Of a stretch of 36,032 nucleotides of DNA, positions 8,568 to 17,739 are shown piece by piece (the first letter of the stretch is position 1; each line of letters begins with the position of its first letter). The DNA comes from Fragilaria crotonensis (Eukaryota; Bacillariophyta; Fragilariophyceae; Fragilariales; Fragilariaceae), in NCBI GenBank assembly GCA_022925895.1, contig JAKSYS010000642.1, positions 1 to 36,032 of the forward strand, in the 5' to 3' direction. Made by a program: the position numbers and the translations under genes. The notes below the pieces were generated by a model that was not told the DNA's origin, did no database searches, and saw only the letters and a list, made by a program, of their open reading frames with translations.

Positions 8568-10070
8568 ATGGGAGGTAAGGCGGCAAAGGAGCGTCGGCGC
8601 TTGGAGCGCATGGAAAAGCAGGGCGATGCAGGTAGAGCATCACAGGAGGCGAAAGAAATAAAAAAGTCCGCATTCAAGACGAAAGATCCGCACAGGAACG
8701 GTGAATCTACGACACGACCACCGTTCAAGAAAAGTAACTCTGCAGGCAGTGCACCTACCCGGTCCAAAGTCATTCCAAAGGGAAAGAATCACACCAAGGC
8801 CAAGTTTGTCACAAAGAAAAAGGTTGACGAACCGAAGAAGACTTTCAAGAAGCCAAAACACCTGAAACGAAAACTGGAACAAACTGAGGATGATGCTATC
8901 AAGGAGAAGGTTCTGACTGAACTTCAGAAACTTGAGGAACGCAAGAAATTATTCTCAGTCAATCAGCCGAGTAAGAAGCAGAGAACTGACAAAAACTCTC
9001 ATCCCAAACCCATGCATGCCACGCCACCTGTACAACATCTTTCTACCAAGAAAGACAATCAGGAGAAAGTGGAAATGTTACCACAGCAACAAGTGTCGAC
9101 GAAAGGAAAAAATCCAAAGAGTAGTGCGCCAACACGTCTCGAGACGAACGCGAGTTCCAATCAACCCTCAAAGGGGCCAAAAGGTTCCGTCAAGAACCCC
9201 AGCGCATCAAGATTGGCTGACGAACCAGTCCTTGTTGCAGAACCGATCACTTTCGACCACAAGGTCTCACAAACCCCAACCGAATCAGCAACGTCTCCGG
9301 ATACTCCCGACACGACGTCAAAGTCCATCACAAACAAAGAGTCCATCGCAGAGAAGCCACTAATTCTGAAAGCCAAGGTTGCGACTAACGACGAGAGCAA
9401 AGAAAAGAAGAATTCAGACAGCGATAGCGGTGATAGCGATGTCTCTGACGACGATGACGTGAACGAGCCATTGAATAAACGCCAGCGAGGGCGCCGAAGA
9501 AAGGGGCTTCTTGATACCGACAAACGCACCAAGGAACCCAACCAAGTCAATGAGACCAGTAACGAAGTTAAAGCCGCAGAGGAGGAGAAGAAATCCAAAT
9601 CAGAGGGAAAAGCTCGGCGATGTATTGGCCGCAAACCGGTTACAGATTTTGTTGTTGGACAGCGGTATCCTGGAAAAGTTGTCTACATCAAACCCTTTGG
9701 CGTTTTTATCGACATTAATTGTCATTCTGAGGTGTTCTGCCATGTCTCACGTGTGCAGGATGACTTTGTCAAGACTCCTGAGGACGTCTTGAAGATCGGA
9801 GACGAGGTCAACCCTCGAGTTGTGGAGATTGACCGAGAGAAAAAGCGCATCACGGTGAGCCTGCAATCGGACCAACGTTTCGCTGACGAGAAAGCCTCAG
9901 CCGATGCTCACCTTGAGAGGGCCTCGAAACGCCGCCGAAATAAGCCCAAGGTGACGTCCGACGACCGCGAGAAAGCTGAATCGAAACTCCAGATATTGCG
10001 CTCGACGAACCTGAGACGAATGAAACAACATCTGCAAATGACTTGGTGGACGCGGAAGGAAATTTTTTGA
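8568..10070 (+). CDS. S1-domain RNA-binding protein, Lys-rich, probable 3' frameshift
   Basis: The start at 8568 sits in the context CACCATGGG and opens a MGGKAAKERRRLERM basic N-terminus; the 70 upstream in-frame residues look non-coding. Residues 1-355 are low-complexity, Lys/Ser/Glu-rich, with an acidic SDSGDSDVSDDDD stretch, typical of nuclear or nucleolar proteins. Residues about 362-432 form an S1 OB-fold (GQRYPGKVVYIKPFGVFIDI, SEVFCHVSRV, IGDEVNPRVVEID, KKRITVSLQ), which binds RNA in ribosome-biogenesis and translation factors. As read, the frame stops at 10070 (500 aa). From about 9992 the -1 frame carries coding-like sequence, acidic and then MSPAELKRARKLARRAQRR, to a TAA at 10169-10171. 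That frame is closed at 9977, so a one-base indel or unseen splice between about 9980 and 10015 probably separates the true C-terminus. The 3' end faces MCM10 with an 8-bp gap if extended. Confidence 0.75.
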   Translation: MGGKAAKERRRLERMEKQGDAGRASQEAKEIKKSAFKTKDPHRNGESTTRPPFKKSNSAGSAPTRSKVIPKGKNHTKAKFVTKKKVDEPKKTFKKPKHLKRKLEQTEDDAIKEKVLTELQKLEERKKLFSVNQPSKKQRTDKNSHPKPMHATPPVQHLSTKKDNQEKVEMLPQQQVSTKGKNPKSSAPTRLETNASSNQPSKGPKGSVKNPSASRLADEPVLVAEPITFDHKVSQTPTESATSPDTPDTTSKSITNKESIAEKPLILKAKVATNDESKEKKNSDSDSGDSDVSDDDDVNEPLNKRQRGRRRKGLLDTDKRTKEPNQVNETSNEVKAAEEEKKSKSEGKARRCIGRKPVTDFVVGQRYPGKVVYIKPFGVFIDINCHSEVFCHVSRVQDDFVKTPEDVLKIGDEVNPRVVEIDREKKRITVSLQSDQRFADEKASADAHLERASKRRRNKPKVTSDDREKAESKLQILRSTNLRRMKQHLQMTWWTRKEIF

Positions 10071-10171
10071 AGGAAGAGTCAGAAATGTCCCCGGCGGAGT
10101 TAAAGAGAGCGAGAAAACTGGCAAGACGAGCGCAGCGTCGCACGCAGCAAGTAGACACTGGCACGTCATAA
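9992..10171 (+). other. Frame-shifted C-terminal extension of the S1 protein
   Basis: In the frame one base back from the upstream S1 gene, this segment reads about 59 residues rich in Glu/Asp/Asn followed by a basic helix (MSPAELKRARKLARRAQRR), ending in TAA. The composition and basic-helix ending fit the tail of an RNA-binding nuclear protein much better than the short tail in the main frame. No intron of suitable length with good borders was found; a 65-nt GT-AG option (9951-10015) has coding-like content and no pyrimidine tract. Assembly error, allele difference or real frameshift cannot be separated here. Confidence 0.5.
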
Positions 10172-10179
10172 TGTAACAA

Positions 10180-12003
10180 TTACTTATGAATAAATTTGGT
10201 CCACTCGACACCAGCGCCTAGTGTGATCCCTCCGTCTTCGACACTCTTATCCTGAAGCTGCAATCTTTGTTCTGTGAGCGTCTTGGTCTCCTCAATGTGG
10301 CGCGTAAACTTGACGGTGTGTCCCAAGCGCTTACACATTTTGGGATCTATTCCACTTGTTCGTTTACAGTTGACACAAAGCCACTCCCGTCGAACCTTGG
10401 CCATTGACTTATGATTCTCAGACTTTTTTGCTACTTTCTGCAACTCCCTCTCTTCTGATTTTTCCAGTTCCGAAACCACCTTCCTGCTTCGAGCATATTC
10501 GTCCGCCTTGGCTTCGGTTTCGAAACGACTTCTGGCATTCAATACGGCATTCACATCGACTTGAAGCTCGGCGAAGAACCCGGTGGGACCAGGAAGTGCC
10601 TTCTTCGGCTGATTGGCTTTGAGCCTATCTGCCAACGATGGCGGTTGGTTGGTGATTTCTTGCAACACCGACGAAAGAGACTTTTGACGTTCTAGCAGTG
10701 CGTTCTTGCGGTCTTGGACATTTTCGGTCCCTGTTTGAACGTGAAGACGCGATGGTTCAGCGACTCGAAACATGGGATGGGGCTGGGGGACCCTCACACC
10801 ACCATCAAACCCAGAAGTGCCCAGTCTATTGAGTGTACGCTTGTGGCCGGACAAAGTCTTTTTGCCATCCTGTAACCAGTTTCCAGTGAGAGGTTGTGCT
10901 TTCGGGCAAGCTGGGCGAGTTGCGACACCTCGAGTCCCAAGCACTGATGCGTTGACCTTGGTCTTTTGGTAGGGATTCTTCCGTGGTGGGGTTTCGATCT
11001 TTGTTTGCAATACTTTCCCTTTCACCATATTCTTCGGTGCCTTCGCTAGGAAGGGGTTCTTGGGTGGTGGTTGTAGCAATAGATTGTTGTTATTGGGGAT
11101 GGTCATAATGTTGCGATCTCGATTCAGTAGATCTGCTAGGGTAGGCTGCTTTGGGATTTCCTGCCTCGTTTTCTGGATAAAACTTTGATCTTTTGCTGTC
11201 TTTCCGCTGACTTTTCCTTGTTGAGAATGCTTTGAGCAGTAGGGGCCAATCCGAGTATCGACGTGGCACTTGCAAGGAAATTCAGCTAATCTTCCGTCAT
11301 GTCGTTTCGCTTTCGACGTCCCCTTACAAATGCCGTAGTCCATCGCTTGTGCCACGAGCAGGAGTTGACGTTGGTCTCCTACTGAAAGCGAGAGTACATT
11401 GTCCTTTCCGTTGGAGTTTGGATTGGGTGGAACAATGCTGGGATTCAGTAGGGCAACAACGGCGCCCGGGTTACAGAGATTGCTGACCTTGCTGTAAACA
11501 TCACCAAACAAGAAGACCGTCACGATTGGTCCGGTTGCAAGGTTTCCAATCTCCAAAATAGAAAAGGCTCTTCCAGTTTTTGAAATCTTGGTACCACTGT
11601 TTGTGAATACAATCCCAATGGTGAGTAGATTCGTTCGCCCAGTCACGGTCGCTGCATCGATCACAGGCGAGGGATCTTGCAGCAGTTGATTCAGGTTTGC
11701 TGTCGTCATCTTAACCAAAACAGCTGGTGAATGGTATGCATTCGTAGAAACCAGATCTAAGAGATCAATGGACCCGATCTTACGTTTGAACATTCGTATC
11801 CCAAGTTTGGCATCGATGCTGGCTTCAGCACGAGACGACGAAGAGGAAGACGGAGTCACAATCACATGTAGACTTGACACAGAGGAAGTGATCCTCGACT
11901 TTGTGATGACCACCGCTTCCGAAACTTCCTTTCGTCGAGGTGTCGGATTTTGTTCAACCTCATCGGGCTGATCGTTTCCCATTAACGCAAGGAGATCGTC
12001 CAT
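10180..12003 (-). CDS. MCM10: MCM10 replication initiation factor (607 aa)
   Basis: Mcm10 activates the CMG helicase and links it to DNA polymerase alpha at nuclear replication origins. The conserved internal OB-fold spans about residues 68-215 (FKRKIGSIDLLDLVS; FSILEIGNLATGPIVTVFLFGDVY; GAVVALLNPSIV). It is followed by the Mcm10 CCCH zinc finger: C226 (GICKGTSKAKRHDGR), C246, C256 and H259 (GPYCSKH). A C-terminal zinc motif, C543-x2-C546...C557...H562 (WLCVNCKRTSG, MCKRLGH), matches the C-terminal DNA/polymerase-binding region. The middle 260-500 is disordered and basic; a PTLADLL segment near 287-293 may be a partner-binding motif (inference). Single exon. The N-terminus MDDLLALMGND fits the start. 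Divergent from the Cys-rich gene across 473 bp; convergent with the S1 gene. Confidence 0.93.
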   Translation of the reverse strand: MDDLLALMGNDQPDEVEQNPTPRRKEVSEAVVITKSRITSSVSSLHVIVTPSSSSSSRAEASIDAKLGIRMFKRKIGSIDLLDLVSTNAYHSPAVLVKMTTANLNQLLQDPSPVIDAATVTGRTNLLTIGIVFTNSGTKISKTGRAFSILEIGNLATGPIVTVFLFGDVYSKVSNLCNPGAVVALLNPSIVPPNPNSNGKDNVLSLSVGDQRQLLLVAQAMDYGICKGTSKAKRHDGRLAEFPCKCHVDTRIGPYCSKHSQQGKVSGKTAKDQSFIQKTRQEIPKQPTLADLLNRDRNIMTIPNNNNLLLQPPPKNPFLAKAPKNMVKGKVLQTKIETPPRKNPYQKTKVNASVLGTRGVATRPACPKAQPLTGNWLQDGKKTLSGHKRTLNRLGTSGFDGGVRVPQPHPMFRVAEPSRLHVQTGTENVQDRKNALLERQKSLSSVLQEITNQPPSLADRLKANQPKKALPGPTGFFAELQVDVNAVLNARSRFETEAKADEYARSRKVVSELEKSEERELQKVAKKSENHKSMAKVRREWLCVNCKRTSGIDPKMCKRLGHTVKFTRHIEETKTLTEQRLQLQDKSVEDGGITLGAGVEWTKFIHK

Positions 12004-12476
12004 GTTGGCTGCTTGTCACCTGCGAATTGCTCATCCACTTCGAAATAGTAAATCCCGCATTCTGTGACTGCCACCAATTCAAATAATAAATTATGGCGCG
12101 GTGATGTTTAATGATCGTCAGAGTTCGAACTTGGAATTTCGAGACCCCCGCCCTTTGACAAAATCTCATGAAAACGTTTCTCTCGCAAAAGAATACGCAC
12201 GATTCTGAAGTTAAAGAGTGCTTTAAAGAAACTATCACGCCAACAACGTGTTCTACAACGTTCTCGAGTGCGTGAAAATGTTTATGCTTGCGAGACCTCA
12301 TCTTTCTGTCATCATGATGCGATTATGTACGTATTTGCACCTGTGGAGTACAAGTACGGTGGAACAGGGTGTACCTGGTACAAGTACAGGCACCCAGTTC
12401 AAATGCTTTCGGTGAACACTGGGCAAACGCCATCATCACAACGCCAAGCAACTGATAAGTGGCAAATTTCGTCATT
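12004..12476. other. Divergent promoter region, MCM10 / Cys-rich gene
   Basis: 473 bp between two divergent starts. It contains a GTAC-rich stretch near 12349-12389 (AGTACAAGTACGG, GTACCTGGTACAAGTAC). No gene is supported in it. Confidence 0.5.
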
Positions 12477-12818
12477 ATGAGTTGCACAACGCTCTCAACC
12501 AAACGCGAAAAGTGCCATTACTTGTACGGCAAGCTTGGAGAGGACTGCTTGGTTGAGGAACTGGAGGAAAAGAGATGTCTCGCCTTTCAATACTGTGCTA
12601 GGCAAGCCAATGCCTACTATGGTACGCCCGATGGAGCGAAGGCGCTGTGCGGGTCGTGGGCGGAAACTTTTTGCTTTGGAAACGAGCTGATTGAGGAGGA
12701 TATTCGACATCACCACTTGCGAGCCCAGGCGGCGGTGAATAACAATAAAAAACTGAAAGCCCAATGCAGAGCAATTACGGTCGAGTTGTCCAAATGCATG
12801 AGGGAAAAGTATCAATGA
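12477..12818 (+). CDS. Small Cys-rich protein with CX9C motifs (113 aa)
   Basis: First ATG at 12477 (ATTATGAGTTGC); upstream in-frame codons include no ATG. The 113-aa product has nine cysteines: 3, 13, 24, 34, 40, 58, 66, 97 and 107. C24-x9-C34 and C97-x9-C107 fit the CX9C spacing of CHCH proteins of the mitochondrial intermembrane space, which are oxidised by the Mia40 route; C13-x10-C24 and C58-x7-C66 do not fit neatly. The rest is charged and helical (VEELEEKR, ELIEEDIRHHHLRAQ), with no signal peptide or membrane segment, as usual for that class. The CHCH reading is inference; a metal-binding or unrelated protein is possible. Single exon. Its stop is 46 bp from the stop of LSM6, which converges on it. 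Confidence 0.7.
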   Translation: MSCTTLSTKREKCHYLYGKLGEDCLVEELEEKRCLAFQYCARQANAYYGTPDGAKALCGSWAETFCFGNELIEEDIRHHHLRAQAAVNNNKKLKAQCRAITVELSKCMREKYQ

Positions 12819-12864
12819 AGAAGCTGCATGTATCATGACTGAAAAAATAGATTCTATAACTACG

Positions 12865-13392
12865 TTATGTTTTCTTGGGCGTTGAAATGTACAACACTGA
12901 AAGTGAAATGGGATGAGACACGGAAACCATGGCAAATACGAGCATGTTCTGATCCACTATCATAGGAAGGCGTACCGTTATTCCCACGAATGAAGCAATC
13001 CCCATATTTGGCTTTTAATTGACCTTCAACGAACTCCTCCGTTTGCTCCATGGCAATGTTCATGTATCCATCTAGGCATGCCAAGACACCTACAACAAAC
13101 GTGGGTGAGGCACCGAACATCCACATTCAATTATGTCACCTCCTGGTAGCTTCCATCCACTCACCTCTATATTCAATGCCTGAATTGAGCTTGACTCGAA
13201 CAGGTCGACCCAAGACTGACTTGAGAAAGTCGGACGGTGACCTCTTGCTCTTTGCCTGTTGTTGAATTGCGAGTCAGTTGCGTGATATCATAATCATGGA
13301 TTCGAAACGCTTGTGATGACGAATCCTACCTGACTTACAGGTTCTTCCACCGGCGGGGCTTCTGGCGTTGGCTCTTCGGTTGTTGATGCCAT
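12865..13392 (-). CDS. LSM6: U6 snRNA-associated Sm-like protein LSm6 (4 exons)
   Basis: LSm6 is a ring subunit of Lsm2-8 (nuclear, U6 snRNA 3' end) and Lsm1-7 (cytoplasmic mRNA decay). Exons: 13392-13339, 13255-13165, 13089-12976 and 12896-12865, joining to 96 aa. Introns are 83, 75 and 79 nt with borders GTAAGT/CAACAG, GTGAGT/TTGTAG and GTACGC/TTTCAG. The spliced Sm fold reads SDFLKSVLGRPVRVKLNSG then IEYRGVLACLDGYMNIAMEQ then the TEEFVEGQLKAKYG and FIRGNNVLYIS segments, matching Sm motifs 1 and 2, including the RGN signature. An 18-residue Pro/Glu-rich N-terminal exon makes it a little longer than the usual 80 aa. Divergent from the FCP gene with 387 bp between starts. Confidence 0.93.
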
Positions 13393-13779
13393 GCCCAACA
13401 AATTGTCATGCAAGAGTCACTGTTGGTGCACTGGATTGTGACAGTCGGGCTGCTGAGTTGATGCTCAGCACTGCAGCCGCCCGCCGCCCGCCGCCAGTCC
13501 TGAATCTGTCACCGGACAAGCGAACGGTTTCAACTTTCGACGAAACAAATTATAGTTTTGACACGGACACTATTCCATCCCCACAAAAGGTAGACAGAAA
13601 ATATGACACAAAGGAATTGACACCTTGACAAAATCTCGCGATCTTCAGCTTCAAGAAACGCACACGGTACCCGGTATACCGCGATGGAATCCGTGTATCT
13701 ATAGGGTATGAAATACATGTAGTAAGAAACAAATTCAACTTCGCTCTGGATTAAATCTCTACAGTAGGAAAAAGACACC
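13393..13779. other. Divergent promoter region, LSM6 / FCP
   Basis: 387 bp between divergent starts. Contains a CCGCC-rich stretch (13478-13495) and a CTATAGGGTATGAAATAC segment about 80 bp before the FCP start that could hold the FCP core promoter (inference). No gene seen. Confidence 0.45.
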
Positions 13780-14797
13780 ATGAAGATCGCTGCCCTCTCC
13801 CTACTTATCGGCTCTGCCGCTGCGTTCGCTCCTGCCCAGACTGGTCGTGTCTCCACCGCCAATGCTGCCGCCATAGATGATCTTAAGGCCCTCGCCGAGA
13901 AGTCCAACCCTGTCTTGAAGGTAAGGCAGTTTTTCGTTGTCCAACTGAAAATTGTGAGCACCTATCCGCTCACTTAATTTGAATGCAGTTCTACGATCCT
14001 CTAGAACTTTCTTCCATCAGCATCTGGGGTAACACAAACGATCAATCCATTGCTTTCTTGCGTCACTCCGAGATCAAGCACGGCCGTATGGCCATGGCTG
14101 CCTTTGTTGGTTACATTGTCCAATCGAATGGAATCCACTTTCCATGGCCCACGTCCTTCGATGGATCTCCATTCCCATGGGATGCTGGTTCTCCACCAGA
14201 GCAATGGGATGCTCTCACTGACGCAGCAAAGTGGCAAATCATTCTCTTCATCGGCTTCTTGGAATGGTTCTCCGAGGCGGCTGGAACCCACTACATGCGT
14301 GGAGGAAAGCCAGGTGCTTACCCTAACTTCTCCGATCACAGTGAGCTTATTCCTCACCCAGTCCCTTTGAACCTTTTCGGTAAGTCTCGGATTGCGCTCT
14401 ATCACTTCCCTTTTCGTTTCACGCCACTCGTCGGTACAGGATACCTAACTCTCGTTCCCTATCCAACGCAAAATCAGACCCATTTGGCTTTTCCAAGAAT
14501 AAGTCTGCCGAGGCCAAGGAGCGCGGTCTTGTGTCTGAACTCAACAATGGACGTCTTGCTCAAATTGGTATCTTGGGATTCTTGGCCGAACAGAAGGTGG
14601 AGGGATCCGTCCCACTCCTCACCGGACTTGTTTCCCACTACAATGGTGAACCGATGGCCCCTGTAAGTGTGTCTGTCTTTGTAGTTCATACTCGGAGTAC
14701 TGTACTGTATGCACCGAGGGTACAATATAATCACACCCTTCCGTCGGCAGAAGCACATTGCTAACCAAATTTTCTTCTGTTTTCACAGTTCGAATAA
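13780..14797 (+). CDS. Fucoxanthin-chlorophyll a/c-binding (LHC family) protein
   Basis: Thylakoid light-harvesting antenna protein. Exons 13780-13920, 13989-14379, 14478-14662 and 14789-14797 (last codons TTC GAA TAA) give 241 aa; introns are 68, 98 and 126 nt with GTAAGG/GTAAGT donors and CAG acceptors. Residues 1-20 (MKIAALSLLIGSAAAFAPAQ) are a signal peptide with the diatom AxA-F-AP cleavage motif, so it enters the complex plastid through the ER. Helix 1 holds the chlorophyll-binding EIKHGRMAMAAF (76-87), helix 2 is KWQIILFIGFLEW (128-140) and helix 3 carries the ELNNGRLAQIG signature (198-208). The DPFGFSKNK linker and MAPFE C-terminus fit one branch of the diatom Lhc family; subtype not assigned. 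Expression is probably light-controlled (family knowledge). Confidence 0.92.
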
Positions 14798-15101
14798 GCA
14801 CTGAAGCAACTCCCATGTTTGTCACGCCTTTTACCTATATCATCATCATGAACGATGTGCTAGGGATGCGATTGATTTTCTTCCGAGCTCCTGGGTTGAT
14901 CTCGGGTTCTAAAGTGGTGCCCATATGTAAAATAACGAATAGCGCATCACTTTAATTCTGGCTCAGGCTTCTTTGAATCGCAATCTTCCCGCTACGAGGT
15001 TTTATGAGAGACGAGCAGAGAATCACTTATTCTTTTCTATTTTCAGAAACGACGTGTACACACCAACGAAACAATACGTAAATGTAATGCAAAATATCCA
15101 C
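14798..15101. other. Convergent 3' spacer, FCP / Rab
   Basis: 304 bp between two convergent stop codons. No gene or distinctive element seen; both 3' UTRs should lie here. Confidence 0.4.
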
Positions 15102-15861
15102 CTAACAGCATTGCGAAAGAGGACCCTTCTGGGCACCGTCGGCATTTCCGGCGCCGGAAAGGTTGACGGACTTCTCGGTATGACTTGCATTGTCCGAGGT
15201 GTTCGCCGCCGCCGAACCACCTTCAAACTCATCAATTCTCTTGTGCTTAATAATCGTTGCCAAAGCCATAAACATACTCTCAACATTATGTCCAGTCAGC
15301 GCCGAGGTCTCAAAGAACTGCACACCATATTCTTCTGCTAACTGTTTTCCTTCTTCGTATTGCACCACACGATCATTGTCAAGATCAGACTTATTTCCAC
15401 AAACGACGATGTCGCAATCGGGGGGAGCTCTCGTTTTGATGTCACGCATCCACCCAATGACATGATCAAATGACGGTCGGTTTGATATGTCATAGCAGAG
15501 AACCAAGCCATCCGCCCGTCCAAAGAAGTTTGACGTTAAGGATCGGAAGCGCTCCTGCCCAGCAGTGTCCCAAAGTTGCAGACGCATTGGGGCACCTTCA
15601 ACCTGTGTCACGCATCCGTTAGAGTTGCAAAAGATAGAAGAGTGCCCTTTGTCGATCGCTGACTCGTCAACTCACCTTGACCACCTTATCTCTGTAGTCA
15701 ACACCAATTGTAGTAACAAACTTTGTAGAAAAAACATTTTGATCAAAACGAAGCACTAGCGAAGTTTTTCCACAAGAGGAATCCCCTACCATTAGCATTC
15801 GCACAATGTAATGCCCTTTGGCGCCTACTTGTAGTGGGCGGGGCTGTGCAGAATCTGTCAT
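15102..15861 (-). CDS. Rab-family small GTPase (2 exons, 228 aa)
   Basis: Vesicle-traffic GTPase acting on cytoplasmic membrane surfaces. Exon 1 (15861-15676) and exon 2 (15602-15102) are joined across a 73-nt GTGAGT/CACAG intron between VVK and VEGAP. All G motifs are present: P-loop GDSSCGKT (26-33), switch I Thr in TTIGVDY (50-56), WDTAGQE (73-79) with the catalytic Gln, NKSD (132-135) and ETSA (160-163). The RFRSLTSNFF segment is a Rab signature. The C-terminus SQCC is a double-cysteine geranylgeranylation site, after a variable Ser/Asn/Gly-rich tail. The subfamily was not settled; the switch region is of the Rab1/8/10 type but divergent. Divergent from the unknown gene at 16617. Confidence 0.92.
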
Positions 15862-16616
15862 GGTCTGTTCGAATGGAGGAGAGTGCAGGTGAGACAAACG
15901 AAATGCCTAAGCAATAGATGCAACAAGAATTCGGAGCGGGCAATTTACGAGACGTAGACGCGCCGGCCTGTCCGTTGAACGAGTCTCCAGAACAATCCTC
16001 CCATGAAGGGTCTTCCAACTTATATTCTACTTCGATTCATGGACGTAAACGATGACAATACGTACCGAGGTAGAATGAAACTAGAGAAGAAAGGGAGATG
16101 ACGCTATCAACTGGAGCTATTGTTGTCGTCGATGCCGTCCAACAGCAGCGAGATTGTCAAATGGAAATTCGGACAGGTCTCTCAGACTGGGATCGTTATC
16201 AAGACTCCCGTACGACAGGCAAATACGAAAGCGACCGTTGACGATTTCTTAGCGCTATATTCATTCATGAATAGACGAAAACGCAGTAAATGGTTACGTA
16301 GGGTCTGCGTTCTGTTTATTCCCACGAATAGTTTATGGTTTATGCTGCTATGCTCAATGATCTTGTGGTACAAGTACTCGTGGAGTGTCATACTAAAAAC
16401 ACCTTCGAAATTCCGAAGAAAGAGTCGGACAAGGCGATGCAGCAAGCACAAAAATGACAGCCAGACCAACCAATATGCATGCGCCAGCTCCCTCCGAACT
16501 CGCAGCTGAAAGGAGACGCGCACCATTCAGATTCATTTGCTATACTCGTACTGTACGATAAACCTCGTGCGTGTTGTGACAATCTAATCCTTGTTCCTTT
16601 ATGCCAGGATTGTACC
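15862..16616. other. Divergent promoter region, Rab / unknown gene
   Basis: 755 bp between divergent starts. An open frame from an ATG at 16132 runs 125 codons, but its composition (Lys/Ser/Arg-rich, no motif) and lack of family resemblance make it unconvincing. A first exon or upstream frame of the next gene cannot be excluded. Confidence 0.4.
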
Positions 16617-17192
16617 ATGAGCCTAGGACCGCTGGGTCGTCTGTCTTTTTTCGGATTCATCTGCCCCTGCCATGAAAGTGACGATGAATACTTGGCGCGA
16701 CTCGCGTTGCAATCTCTCCAAGGAAAAAAAGTGGCCTGGTTTCGATCCACCTCACGATCCATATCCCTCCAATATGCGACCCTCCATATCTTGGATCGAT
16801 CCTTTGGACCCATCTTGCAGTTGATTTCCAATTCTGTGTCTTCCCGCTGCAGCGACGAACACGACGAGGCGGTGGAATGGGAGAGGTATCAGTCGTTGAT
16901 GGGGACGAAACTATACGTTGAGATTCCACTATACCGTATCGATCGTGTCGAATGCCACATTGACGACGGCGAAGCGCAGCATATTCATTTCTACGAGAAC
17001 GATGAGGATGGGGAGAATTCCCAGCCGTTGCTTCAATTGAGTTGCAGTGATGTCACGGACACGATCGAACATTTGGCAGCTATTCTGCGTTGGGATCGCG
17101 CCCGGCGAGCTGATATCGGGGGAAGCTTTGGTGATTGGGAAGCTGCGCATCTTGCTACCGAAGAAAAAGCTTTGCTTGATGAGGACGAGTGA
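16617..17192 (+). CDS. Hypothetical protein (191 aa)
   Basis: Not recognised. The start at 16617 (ACCATGAGC) is the first ATG of this frame near the coding-like part. The sequence has an N-terminal hydrophobic-aromatic patch (LSFFGFICPC), a middle with alternating strands (KKVAWFRSTSRSISLQYATL, TKLYVEIPLYRIDRVEC, HIHFYENDEDG, PLLQLSC) and a helix (DTIEHLAAILRWDRARR), ending in an acidic tail. The run of short strands followed by a final helix resembles a PH-like barrel; that is only a shape argument. No signal peptide or membrane helix. Single exon. Codon use resembles neighbouring genes. It lies between the Rab and biotin synthase genes with no operon-like link. Confidence 0.65.
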   Translation: MSLGPLGRLSFFGFICPCHESDDEYLARLALQSLQGKKVAWFRSTSRSISLQYATLHILDRSFGPILQLISNSVSSRCSDEHDEAVEWERYQSLMGTKLYVEIPLYRIDRVECHIDDGEAQHIHFYENDEDGENSQPLLQLSCSDVTDTIEHLAAILRWDRARRADIGGSFGDWEAAHLATEEKALLDEDE

Positions 17193-17739
17193 GGATCAAC
17201 TTGAAGTATCAGCTCATAGTCAAGGGATTTGGGACCAGATATAATTGCATAACTTCACAACTTGAATAAAATTTCGGATGCGCTCCTGACGAAGACGAGA
17301 ATCAAGCGTGATTTGTTGAAAAGTGTCAGCTTCTATTCAGCAACTGCTTCCATTCTAGCCAAGGACAAGGAATTGCTCGGAGAACAAGTCCTGTTCGTGC
17401 CTTGCGCGTTGTGTAGCATGTCAGCGTGGCATGCGGTAGACGCATTTGCCAGTTCGAAGTTCATAGTGTGTCCAATATCCAGTACTGTAGGTACCGTTCT
17501 ATTCGATGTAGCGAAGAGGCCAATAGGTCGGTCATAAAGGATTCTGAATTCCAGATTCTGTCACTCAACATGTCAATGCCCCAATCCGAAGGAAAATCGC
17601 GATTGCATGATGGCGTCTATCATATGAAAAAAGTGTGTGATGTCTTCCAAAGGACACGTACACGAATACCAAAAAGGCGACATGGATACGAGAATCCCAA
17701 ACTAAAACCAACAAAATCCTATTTCTGCAACACATCAAC
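17193..17739. other. Intergenic upstream of biotin synthase
   Basis: 547 bp holding the 3' UTR of the unknown gene and the promoter of biotin synthase. Open frames here are short and without resemblance to known families. Confidence 0.45.

Noticed and set aside
9161-9634. 157-codon minus-strand frame inside the S1-domain gene
   Set aside because: Ser/Leu-rich shadow of the Lys/Ser-rich coding strand.
9951-10015. 65-nt GT-AG intron to explain the S1-gene frame change
   Set aside because: Length fits the frame shift, but the donor is weak, no pyrimidine tract precedes the AG and the content reads as coding.
13530-13961. 143-codon minus-strand frame across the FCP promoter and first exon
   Set aside because: Antisense to a certain coding exon; no motif.
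14973-15341. 122-codon plus-strand frame over the Rab C-terminus
   Set aside because: Antisense shadow of the Rab gene; no motif.
16132-16509. 125-codon plus-strand frame upstream of the unknown 191-aa gene
   Set aside because: Composition is Lys/Ser/Arg-rich without pattern; it is not in frame with the downstream gene and no splice link was found.
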